Assembly: GCA_035762175.1 (NCBI GenBank)
Contig: DASTPP010000318.1
Span: 50,543 to 114,542 of the forward strand
Direction: 5' to 3'
Length of the DNA: 64,000 bases
Source: DASTPP01 sp035762175
GTDB lineage: Bacteria; Myxococcota_A; Polyangia; Polyangiales; Polyangiaceae
Every line of letters starts with the position of its first letter. Position 1 is the stretch's first letter. Under the pieces are notes generated by a model that had not been told where the DNA came from, searched no databases, and saw only the letters and a list, made by a program, of their open reading frames with translations. Positions 1-7,470 of the stretch are shown here, piece by piece. The position numbers and the translations under genes were made by a program.

Positions 1-2802
1 GATCCGGAGCTCGAGCGCACGGTGGCGCTCAAGCTGCTGCGCCGCGGGCTGGGGGCGGGCCCCGAGCGGCGACAGATCGAGGCGCGGCTGCGGCGCGAGG
101 CGCAGGCGATGGCCCGGCTCGCGCACCCGAACGTCGCCACCGTCTACGACGTCGGTAGCTACGCCGGCCGCGTCTTCGTCACGATGGAGTTCGTCGAGGG
201 CGAGACGCTCGCGAGCTGGCTGCGCCGCGAGAAGCGCTCGGTGCGCCAGGTGCTCGAGGTGTTCACGGCGGCGGGCCGCGGGCTCTCGGCGGCGCACGAG
301 GCGGGGCTGGTGCACCGCGACTTCAAGCCGCAAAACGTGCTGGTCGGCCGCGACGGGCGCGTGCGGGTCGTCGACTTCGGCCTCGCGCGCGCGCTGCGGC
401 GTCCGGGCCGCCCGGCCGCCGAGGCCTCCCCCCCCGGCGGCTCGCTCGGGGGCGTTTCGATCGCCGAGGGCTCGGGGCCGGACTCGCAGCGCCCCGCCAG
501 GGCGAGCGCCGAGCCGGCCGTGCCCCGATCGCAGCGGCCCTCGCAGCTCACGCAGACGGGCATGGTGCTGGGCACGCCCTCGTACATGGCGCCCGAGCAA
601 TACCGGGGCGAGACGGCCGACGCGCGGAGCGATCAGTTCGCCTTCTGCGTCGCGCTCTACGAGGCGCTCTACGGCGAGCGGCCCTTCGAGGGCCGGTCGT
701 ACGGCGAGCTGCGCGAGGCGGTCCTGGCCGGGCGGGTGCGGCCGGCGCCGCGGGGGGCGCGGGTGCCGAGCCGGCTGCGGGCGCTGCTCGTGCGGGGGCT
801 CTCGGTCGAGCCGGCGGCGCGCTTCGCGTCGATGGGCGAGCTGCTCGCCGAGCTCGGTCGCAAGCCGGAGCGCCGGCTGCGTCGGGGCGTGCTGGCGGCC
901 GTGGCGGCGCTTTTGGTGGCCGCGGTTGGGGGGCTCATGGCACGCCGGCTCGCCGACCCGCCGGCGCTCTGCCGCGGCGGCGAGCGGCAGATCGAACCCG
1001 CCTGGAGCGGCGCGCGGCGGCACGCCGTCGAGGCGGCGCTCTTGCGGACGGGCGTGCCCTACGCCGAGGCCGCGGCGCGCGAGGTGGGGCGGGTGCTCGA
1101 CGGGTACGCGGCGCGCTGGGTCGAGCAGCACGTCGAGGCGTGCGAGGCGACGCGGGTGCGGGGCGAGCAGCCCGAAGAGGTGCTCGGGCTGCGCATGGCG
1201 TGCCTGGGCGAGCGCAGGCACGAGCTCAAGGCCCTCGCCGACCGCCTGGCCGAGGCCGACGCCGAGGTGGCGAGGCAGGCGGTGCGGGCGGTCTACCAGC
1301 TCTCGGAGCTCGAGGCCTGCGCCGACGTGCGGGCGCTCACGAGCCCGGTGCGCCCGCCGGCCGACGCGACGACGCGCGCGCAGGTCGACGAGGTGCGGGC
1401 GGGGCTCGCGGGGGTGCGGGCCCTGCGGCACGCGGGCCTCTACCGCGAGGGGCTCGAGGCGGCGCGGCCGCTCGCGGAGCGGGCGAAGCGGCTACGCTAC
1501 CGCCCGCTCGAGGCCGAGGCGCTCTTTCTGCTCGGCGAGCTGGCCGACAAGCGGGGCGAGTACGACGAGGCCGGGCGCAGCCTCGAGCAGGCCGGGTGGG
1601 CGGCCGAGGCGGGGCGGCACGACGAGCTGCTCGCGCGATCGCTGACCAAGCTCATCGTGGTCGAGGGCTACCGGCGCGCGCGCTACGACCGGGTCGAGCC
1701 GCTCGAGCGGCGGGTGACGGCGGTGATCGAGCGGCTCGGCGAGCCGGGCGAGCTCGAGGTGGCCCTGCGCCTCGAGGTCGGCAGCGTCGACTTCGAGCGC
1801 GGCCGCTACGCCGAGGCCGAGCGGGGCGTCGGGCGGGCGCTCGAGCTGCTCGCGTCGAAGTACGGCGAGGCCGATCTGCGCCTCGCCCAGCCGCTGCTCG
1901 ACCTCGGCTGGGTCGCGGCCCACCGCAGCCAGGTGGCGAAGGCGCGCGCCTACTTCGAGCGGGCGCTGGCCATCCGGCGGGGCCACTTCGGCGAGGACCA
2001 CCCCGAGGTGGCGAGCGCGCTCTTCGCGATGGCCGACGCGCAGCGCGCGGGCCGCGAGTATGCCGCGGCCGAGGCGAGCTTCCGGAAGGCGATCTCGGTC
2101 TACGAGCGCGCCGTCGGCCCCGAGCACCCGACGGTCTCGAGCGGGATGCACGGCCTCGCCCTGGTCCACGTCAAGCAGGGGCGCGCGGCCGAGGCGGTCG
2201 AGCTGATGCGGCGCGCGGTGGCGCTGGCCGAGAAGAACCCCGGCCCCGACCACCCGCACACGGCCGTCCTGCTCGACGGCCTCGCCGTCGCGCTCGACGC
2301 GCGGGGCGAGCCGGCCGAGTCGCTCGCCGTCGCCGAGCGGGCGCTCGGCCTTTTGCGCAAGCACTTCGCCGAGGAGCACCCGCGGGTCGCCGGCGCCCTG
2401 CACTCGGTCGGTCGGGCGCGCATGAAGCTCGGCAAGCCCGGCGAGGCGCTCGAGGCGGTGCAGAAGAGCCACGCCATCGCGCGGCGCACGATGGGCGACG
2501 ACTACGCGGCGGGCGAGACGCTCCGAACCCTGGGCGAGATCTACCTGCGCAAGGGCGAGCCCGAGCGGGCCGTCGAGCCGCTGGCGTCCGCGCTCCGGTC
2601 GCACGCGCAGTACGACGAGGGGCCGCGCGAGGCCGCCCTAACCGGGTCGCTCTTGGCCAAGGCCCTCTGGGAGGCGGGGAGCGAGCGCGAGCGCGCCCGC
2701 ACCCTCGCCCAGGAGGCCCACGGGTACATGCAGACCGACCCGACCTTGGCCGCCGAGTGCGCCGAGCTCGAGGGCTGGATGCGGAAAAAGAGCCTGCTGT
2801 AA
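1..2802 (+). CDS. Ser/Thr protein kinase with TPR array, 5'-truncated by window edge
   Basis: Bacterial Pkn-type (Hanks) kinase fused to tetratricopeptide repeats, probably a membrane-anchored signalling protein. The reading frame is open from base 1 (DPELERTVALKLL), and the VALK lysine of subdomain II lies right at the edge, so the glycine loop is outside the window; the GTG at 22 is an internal codon. Counting from that GTG, the catalytic loop HRDFKPQN is at residues 98-105, DFG at 118-120 and the APE motif near 189-191. Kinases normally carry Leu where this one has Phe in the HRD loop. A single hydrophobic segment at about 289-306 separates the kinase from a C-terminal half of Ala/Leu/Glu-rich helical repeats (about 480-900) typical of the kinesin-light-chain-like TPRs of myxobacterial kinases. 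An Arg/Ser/Pro-rich activation segment insert lies at about 128-175. Substrates are unknown. Confidence 0.93.
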   Translation, partial: DPELERTVALKLLRRGLGAGPERRQIEARLRREAQAMARLAHPNVATVYDVGSYAGRVFVTMEFVEGETLASWLRREKRSVRQVLEVFTAAGRGLSAAHEAGLVHRDFKPQNVLVGRDGRVRVVDFGLARALRRPGRPAAEASPPGGSLGGVSIAEGSGPDSQRPARASAEPAVPRSQRPSQLTQTGMVLGTPSYMAPEQYRGETADARSDQFAFCVALYEALYGERPFEGRSYGELREAVLAGRVRPAPRGARVPSRLRALLVRGLSVEPAARFASMGELLAELGRKPERRLRRGVLAAVAALLVAAVGGLMARRLADPPALCRGGERQIEPAWSGARRHAVEAALLRTGVPYAEAAAREVGRVLDGYAARWVEQHVEACEATRVRGEQPEEVLGLRMACLGERRHELKALADRLAEADAEVARQAVRAVYQLSELEACADVRALTSPVRPPADATTRAQVDEVRAGLAGVRALRHAGLYREGLEAARPLAERAKRLRYRPLEAEALFLLGELADKRGEYDEAGRSLEQAGWAAEAGRHDELLARSLTKLIVVEGYRRARYDRVEPLERRVTAVIERLGEPGELEVALRLEVGSVDFERGRYAEAERGVGRALELLASKYGEADLRLAQPLLDLGWVAAHRSQVAKARAYFERALAIRRGHFGEDHPEVASALFAMADAQRAGREYAAAEASFRKAISVYERAVGPEHPTVSSGMHGLALVHVKQGRAAEAVELMRRAVALAEKNPGPDHPHTAVLLDGLAVALDARGEPAESLAVAERALGLLRKHFAEEHPRVAGALHSVGRARMKLGKPGEALEAVQKSHAIARRTMGDDYAAGETLRTLGEIYLRKGEPERAVEPLASALRSHAQYDEGPREAALTGSLLAKALWEAGSERERARTLAQEAHGYMQTDPTLAAECAELEGWMRKKSLL

Positions 2803-2894
2803 CCAACGTCCGGGGCCCGGCGCGGCTCGCGAGCGACCGGCGCCGCCCCGGGGGCCGGTCGGCGACCGGCTCGACAGCTCCGCCGAAGTTCGGC

Positions 2895-2900
2895 TAGAGC
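2895..2900 (+). promoter_or_regulatory. -10-like hexamer TAGAGC
   Basis: TAGAGC lies 6 nt before the ATG of the following lipoprotein gene and there is no Shine-Dalgarno. The same arrangement recurs at many first genes here, so a leaderless transcript is inferred. Confidence 0.35.
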
Positions 2901-2906
2901 TCGGCC

Positions 2907-3980
2907 ATGCTCACGCGCGCGCGCGCCGCCCTGCTGGCCCTGGCGCTTTCGCCCCTCGTCTCGTGCCAGGGCGGCGGCGCCGCGCCCGCGGGGGCGTCGG
3001 CCGGCGCCGCCGCGCCCGCCGCCGCGCCCGGCGCCGACTACTTCGATCTGCGCGAGCCGGGGGTGCGCGCGGGCGGGGTGCGTCTGATTCCCGTGCAGAC
3101 GCCGAAGGGCACCTTCAACGTCTGGACGAAGCGCTTCGGCAACGGGCGCATCAAGGTGCTGCTCTTGCACGGCGGCCCGGCGGCGACGCACGAGTACTTC
3201 GAGTGCGCCGAGAGCTTCTTCCCGCGCGAGGGCATCGAGTTCTACGAGTACGACCAGCTCGGCTCGCACTACAGCGACCAGCCCGACGACGACGCTTTGT
3301 GGACGGTGCCGCGCTTCGTCGACGAGGTCGAGCAGGTGCGCAAGGCGCTCGGGCTCGAGCAGTTCTACCTGCTCGGCCACAGCTGGGGGGGCATCTTGGC
3401 GATCGAGTACGCGCTCGCCCACCAGGCGCACCTCAAGGGCCTCATCGTCTCGAACATGATGGCGAGCGCGCCCGACTACCAAGCGTACAACGAGAACGTC
3501 TTGCAGAAGCAGATGGCCCCGGGCGAGGTCGAGGCCATCAAGGCGCTCGAGCGGGCGGGCAAGACGAGCGGCCCCGAGTACGAGCAGCGCCTGCAGGGCT
3601 TTTACGACGCCCACGTCGTCAGGCTCAAGCCGGCGCCCGACCCGGTCGCGCGGGCCTTCAAGCACATCAACACCAAGATCTACGCCCTCATGCAGGGCCC
3701 GAGCGAGTTCGGCATCAGCGGCCGCCTCGAGAAATGGGACCGCAAGGCCGACCTGCCCAAGATCGCCGTGCCGACCCTCACCGTCGGCGCCGCCCACGAC
3801 ACGATGGACCCGGCCCACATGAAGTGGATGGCCACCCAGGTGCAGCAGGGCGCGTCGCTGCACTGCCCGCAGGGCAGCCACCTGAGCATGTGGGACGATC
3901 AGGCGACGTACTTTCGCGGCGTCATCGGCTTCTTGAAGGCGGTCGACGGGGGCACCTTCAAGAAGGGCATGACGTTCTGA
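2907..3980 (+). CDS. lipoprotein alpha/beta hydrolase, proline-iminopeptidase (S33) type
   Basis: Predicted outer-envelope hydrolase that would remove N-terminal proline or a similar small residue from peptides. The N-terminus is a lipoprotein signal with lipobox LVSC (Cys20), followed by an Ala/Gly spacer. The S33 signature HGGP is at residues 88-91 (oxyanion hole), the nucleophile elbow GHSWGG has Ser159, and Asp298 (AAHD) and His325 (GSHLS) complete the triad. The length of 357 aa fits a proline iminopeptidase plus signal peptide. The gene stands alone between the kinase and a dispersed repeat and has no close partner. The fold and catalytic residues are clear; the exact substrate is not, since many S33 relatives act on other amides or esters. 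Confidence 0.88.
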   Translation: MLTRARAALLALALSPLVSCQGGGAAPAGASAGAAAPAAAPGADYFDLREPGVRAGGVRLIPVQTPKGTFNVWTKRFGNGRIKVLLLHGGPAATHEYFECAESFFPREGIEFYEYDQLGSHYSDQPDDDALWTVPRFVDEVEQVRKALGLEQFYLLGHSWGGILAIEYALAHQAHLKGLIVSNMMASAPDYQAYNENVLQKQMAPGEVEAIKALERAGKTSGPEYEQRLQGFYDAHVVRLKPAPDPVARAFKHINTKIYALMQGPSEFGISGRLEKWDRKADLPKIAVPTLTVGAAHDTMDPAHMKWMATQVQQGASLHCPQGSHLSMWDDQATYFRGVIGFLKAVDGGTFKKGMTF

Positions 3981-4022
3981 TCCCAACCCTGGTCGATGCG
4001 GCCGGGAAGCGGCGGGGGGCGC

Positions 4023-4249
4023 GCCCCGCACGGAAGTACGGGGCACGGGCTAACCCGCTCGAACGGAGAGCAAAGCCCGCCCCTCGTTGGGGGCGGGCTC
4101 CCGCGCCGCGAGCCGCGTTCGCACGCTCGCCCGGGAACCGCCGCCCTGGGGAGCCCGGCCCCAGCGAGGGCCGGGCTTTGCGCGCCGAATCGGCCCGCTT
4201 GCGCGCGGCACGGACGGGGTACGCCGTGCCCCGGGCTTCAGCCCGGGGC
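4023..4249 (+). repeat. dispersed 227-bp palindromic element, copy 1
   Basis: Fills most of the 348-bp gap between the hydrolase and rdrB. It holds four hairpins in the order A-B-B'-A'. A is imperfect (4023-4031 with 4036-4044). B has stem AGCCCGCCCC (4074-4083 with 4090-4099). B' has stem AGCCCGGCCC (4152-4161 with 4168-4177). A' has stem GCCCCGGGCT (4228-4237 with 4240-4249). The whole element aligns end to end with the reverse complement of the copy near 18.1 kb, and its right half with the copy near 61.4 kb. No transposase is present. Confidence 0.85.
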
Positions 4250-4328
4250 GATACGGGGCTCGCTCCGTGGCCCCGCCGAGGGCGGCCGTTACGCGGGGTC
4301 CGCCCTTCGGCCCCCGCCCGCGGCGGGG

Positions 4329-7300
4329 TCAGATCTTGCCGCGCCCGTGCGGGTCGAGCAGGGCGCGCAACACCTGCGGATCGCGCGAGGCGGGCACCGT
4401 GAAGCGCGAGCGCAGGCCGGCCTCGCGCGCGGCGTCGAGCCAGGCGAGCGCGGCGTCGGCCGAGATGCCCGAGCGCAGCATGGCGAAGTAGACGTGGGCG
4501 TACTCGTCGGCGAGGCGCGTGGCGAAGGTGAGGGGGTCGTCGGTGTTGAGCGAGACCGAGACCGAGGCCGCGCCGTCCGGGCGCGGCGATCGGAGGCGGA
4601 AGATGGGGTGCCCCTCGACCCCGTCGAGCGACGAGACGAGCAGGTTGCTCGAGGGGTTCGCCTCGACGGTGATCTCGCGGCGCGCGAGCGCGGCGCAGAC
4701 GAAGGCCTGCAGCTTGCGCTGCGCGGCGACGTCGCTCGCGCGGCGGCGCACGCGCACGACGCCCCGGCCCCGGGCGAAGGTCGCCGGATCGCGGGCGTAG
4801 GCGTCGACGAGCTCTTCGACCGGGTCGAGGGCCTCGTACTCGGGCCGCGCGCCCCGCCCGCGCCGCCCGCCGTTGCCCGCGCCGAGCCCGCCCCGGCCTT
4901 CGCGCGGCGCCCCCGCCCCGCGCCCCGGCCCGCGCTCGCCCCGGGCCCCTCGCCAATCGGGCTCGCTCCGGGCCTCTCGCCAGTCGGGCTCGCCCCGGGC
5001 CTCTCGCCAGGGCTCGGGCTCGCCCCGGGCCTCTCGCCAGGCCTCGGGCCCGCTCCGCGCGTCGGTCGCCCCTTCGTCGGGCGTCTCGCCGGCCGGCACG
5101 ACCTCGTCGGCGCCGATCGCCTCGCGCCGCTGGGTCACGGCGAGGACGGGCCAGCCGTAGCCTTCGAGGCGCAGCCGGTTCGGGTCGAAGCGTTCGCGGC
5201 GCGCGCGGCGCAGCGCTTCGACCGAGACGGCCCCGCCGTACATGCGCGCGCCGAGCTCGGCCGCCTCGTCGCTCAGCTCGTCGACGCGGCCGGGCTCGGG
5301 GGGCACCTCGCCGCTGTAATAGCGGTCGAGCTCCCAGAGCAGGTCGTCGAGGCGGTCTTCGAGCGGTTGCAGCTCGACCTGCAGCGTGCGCTGCCAGCGC
5401 TCGGGGTCGTCGCCGAGGGCGAGGCCGTGCCCGACGCGGTCGCCGGCGCGCAAGAGGCCGCACTCGATGAGCTCGTGCACGCGGCGCAGCCCCTCTTCGA
5501 TGCGCCGGTAGTCTTCGCCCGCGTGGCAGGTGAAGCGCAGCGGCCCGACGCCCGCGAGCCGGGGGTCTTGCGCGAGCCGCCGCGCCGCCCCTTCGGACGC
5601 CTCGCGCACGTGGCGCAAGGGCAAGAGCGCCGCCCACGAGGGCACCTCGAGCTCGCGGTTCGCGACGTCGACGCCGCGCACGACGAGGAGCAGCTCCGGC
5701 TCCTGGTCGAGCGCCTTGGCGAGGGCGCGCGCGAGCTTCCAGGCTTCTTTGACCCAGGTGCCGTGGCGCAGCCCCCCGGCGGCCGTGGGCGGGTTGCCGT
5801 GGAGGGCCTTTTTGTGGTCGCGGGCGCTCTTGATCCAGTGAAACACGAGCCCGATCTCGGGCGCCTGGGGGCTCGGGCCCGGCTCGGGCGGGCGGGGGTC
5901 GGCGCCGGGCGCGGGCCGGGCGGGCGCCGGGCCCGAGGGCCCGAAGGCCCGCGCGTCGTGCTCGAGGGCGCAGCGGGCGACGCGCCGGGCCACGGCGCGG
6001 TTCTCGTCCCAGGTTTGCTTGGGCCGCACCCGCAGCTCGAGCGCCTCGAGGCGCACGTCCGCCCCCTCGACCTGCAGGGCGGCGTGGAAGATGTGGCTCT
6101 CGAGAAAGTCGCCGGCGACCAGCGAGCCGAAGCGGCGAAAGTGCTCTTCGAACCACGCGAGGCCGGGCGTGCCGGGCTCTTGCGTGACGTAGGCGAAGAG
6201 CGCGTTGCGCGCCCGCTGGTACTGCCAGAAGAGCTTGGCGAAGGGCTCGTCGGTCTCGTCCTGGCTGACGAGGTAGCGCAGGGCGTGCGAGGCGAAGCGG
6301 CACTCGTGCAGGCCGGGATCATGCGCCGACCAGCCGAAGGCCCGCCCGACCGGGTCGGCGGCGGCGAGGCCCTCGAGCGAGCGAACATCTTTCGGGTGGG
6401 GGCCGAAGGCGAGCTTGGCGTAGGCCTTGACGAGCGCGCCCGCCTTGGGCGGGTCGCGCCGCGCGTCGACGAGCGAGGCGACGCCGCCGACGAGCAGGGC
6501 GCGGTCGAGCAGCGACAGGGCGCCGGACGCCGAGCAGCGGTCGAAGAAGTCGTTGAAGAAGCGCTCGAAGGGGCCCCGGCGGCCGCCGGGCGCGTCGGGC
6601 GGCGCCTCGGCCCCGGGGGCGTCGCGGCCCCCCGCGGGCGCGCCGAGGCCGGCGGCGAACTCGCCCCCCTCGCGCGGGCCGCCCCCGCCGGCCCGGCGGC
6701 GCGCGGCGAGGAACTCGGCCAGCACCAGCCGCGCGACGAAGGCGGCGACGAGCCGGGCCTCGAAGCCCTCGGGCAAGAGCTTGCGGTCTTCGCCCTCGAA
6801 CGCGCCCGGCTTGGCGCGGGCGCAGCGCAGGGCGAGCTGCGCCCAGAGCAGCGAGAAGTCGAACGCGCCGCTCGCGTGCACGTGCGTGTTGGCCACGCCG
6901 CGCTCGAGCAGGTGCATCACCGCGGGCGTCGCCAGCCGCACCGAGCGGCGCGTCGGCTCGTGCCGGGCGCCGAGCGCGGGCGCGCACGCGGCGTAGAGCG
7001 CGGCGACGAGCAGATCTTCGGGCAGCGCCAGCGTCATCCAGCGCAGCTCGCCGCCGCCCTGCGCGAGCCCGCGCTCGGCCGCGCCCGGGCCGCCCAGGGG
7101 GGCGAAGCCCGAGGCCGACACGCCTTCGGAGATCTCGGCGACGTGCGGCTCGCCGCCCGCGAGGTGCAGCCGGCGCCGCGCGAGCGCGAGCAAGAGGTCG
7201 GCGAGCTCGACCCTGCGCCACAGGCTCGGCGCCCCGCCCTCGAACCACGCCTCGTCGCAGGCGTGCTCGAGCACGTCGAGCGCGACCGCGCCGGCCCGCG

Positions 7301-7466
7301 GCCGCACGAAGTCCAAGAGCTCGGCGGCCATCGCCCGCGTGCCCCCCTTCGGCTCGAGCGAGCCCTGCGCGTCGCGCTCGAGCCGCACCAGCCCGCGCTC
7401 GAACGCCGCGCGCGACCGGAAGGGCCAGGCCACGCACAGCGCCTGCAGCCAGGGCAGCTTCGACAC
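4329..7466 (-). CDS. rdrB: RdrB-like adenosine deaminase of a RADAR-type defence operon
   Basis: Large adenosine-deaminase-superfamily enzyme. In RADAR systems RdrB converts adenosine nucleotides (ATP/dATP, and RNA adenosine in early reports) to inosine forms during phage infection, working with the ATPase RdrA. All metal and catalytic motifs of the family are present: HVH with His195/His197, CHAGED with His648 and Glu651, VGHG with His680, NPSSN, and NTDDP with Asp976/Asp977. About 450 residues separate HVH from HAGE, far more than in housekeeping deaminases, as expected for the split RdrB site. A low-complexity REARGEPDW-type insert at roughly residues 800-865 is probably a surface loop. 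The start is GTG; AAGG lies upstream and overlaps the rdrA stop, implying translational coupling. At 1045 aa it is longer than typical RdrB, from memory about 800-900. Assignment as a RADAR deaminase is strong from motifs plus partner; activity is inferred. Confidence 0.86.
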   Translation of the reverse strand: MSKLPWLQALCVAWPFRSRAAFERGLVRLERDAQGSLEPKGGTRAMAAELLDFVRPRAGAVALDVLEHACDEAWFEGGAPSLWRRVELADLLLALARRRLHLAGGEPHVAEISEGVSASGFAPLGGPGAAERGLAQGGGELRWMTLALPEDLLVAALYAACAPALGARHEPTRRSVRLATPAVMHLLERGVANTHVHASGAFDFSLLWAQLALRCARAKPGAFEGEDRKLLPEGFEARLVAAFVARLVLAEFLAARRRAGGGGPREGGEFAAGLGAPAGGRDAPGAEAPPDAPGGRRGPFERFFNDFFDRCSASGALSLLDRALLVGGVASLVDARRDPPKAGALVKAYAKLAFGPHPKDVRSLEGLAAADPVGRAFGWSAHDPGLHECRFASHALRYLVSQDETDEPFAKLFWQYQRARNALFAYVTQEPGTPGLAWFEEHFRRFGSLVAGDFLESHIFHAALQVEGADVRLEALELRVRPKQTWDENRAVARRVARCALEHDARAFGPSGPAPARPAPGADPRPPEPGPSPQAPEIGLVFHWIKSARDHKKALHGNPPTAAGGLRHGTWVKEAWKLARALAKALDQEPELLLVVRGVDVANRELEVPSWAALLPLRHVREASEGAARRLAQDPRLAGVGPLRFTCHAGEDYRRIEEGLRRVHELIECGLLRAGDRVGHGLALGDDPERWQRTLQVELQPLEDRLDDLLWELDRYYSGEVPPEPGRVDELSDEAAELGARMYGGAVSVEALRRARRERFDPNRLRLEGYGWPVLAVTQRREAIGADEVVPAGETPDEGATDARSGPEAWREARGEPEPWREARGEPDWREARSEPDWRGARGERGPGRGAGAPREGRGGLGAGNGGRRGRGARPEYEALDPVEELVDAYARDPATFARGRGVVRVRRRASDVAAQRKLQAFVCAALARREITVEANPSSNLLVSSLDGVEGHPIFRLRSPRPDGAASVSVSLNTDDPLTFATRLADEYAHVYFAMLRSGISADAALAWLDAAREAGLRSRFTVPASRDPQVLRALLDPHGRGKI
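4943..5056 (-). repeat. in-frame 27-30-bp minisatellite inside rdrB
   Basis: Four tandem copies beginning at 4943, 4970, 4997 and 5027 on the + strand (each starts GGGCC.CTCGCCA). They encode the repetitive REARGEP-type linker of the deaminase. Copy lengths differ by multiples of three, so the frame is kept. Confidence 0.8.
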
Positions 7467-7470
7467 CGCG

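Noticed and set aside
4023..4249. Rho-independent terminators for the flanking genes
   Set aside because: Hairpins are not followed by T-runs and the same four-hairpin unit recurs in both orientations relative to genes.
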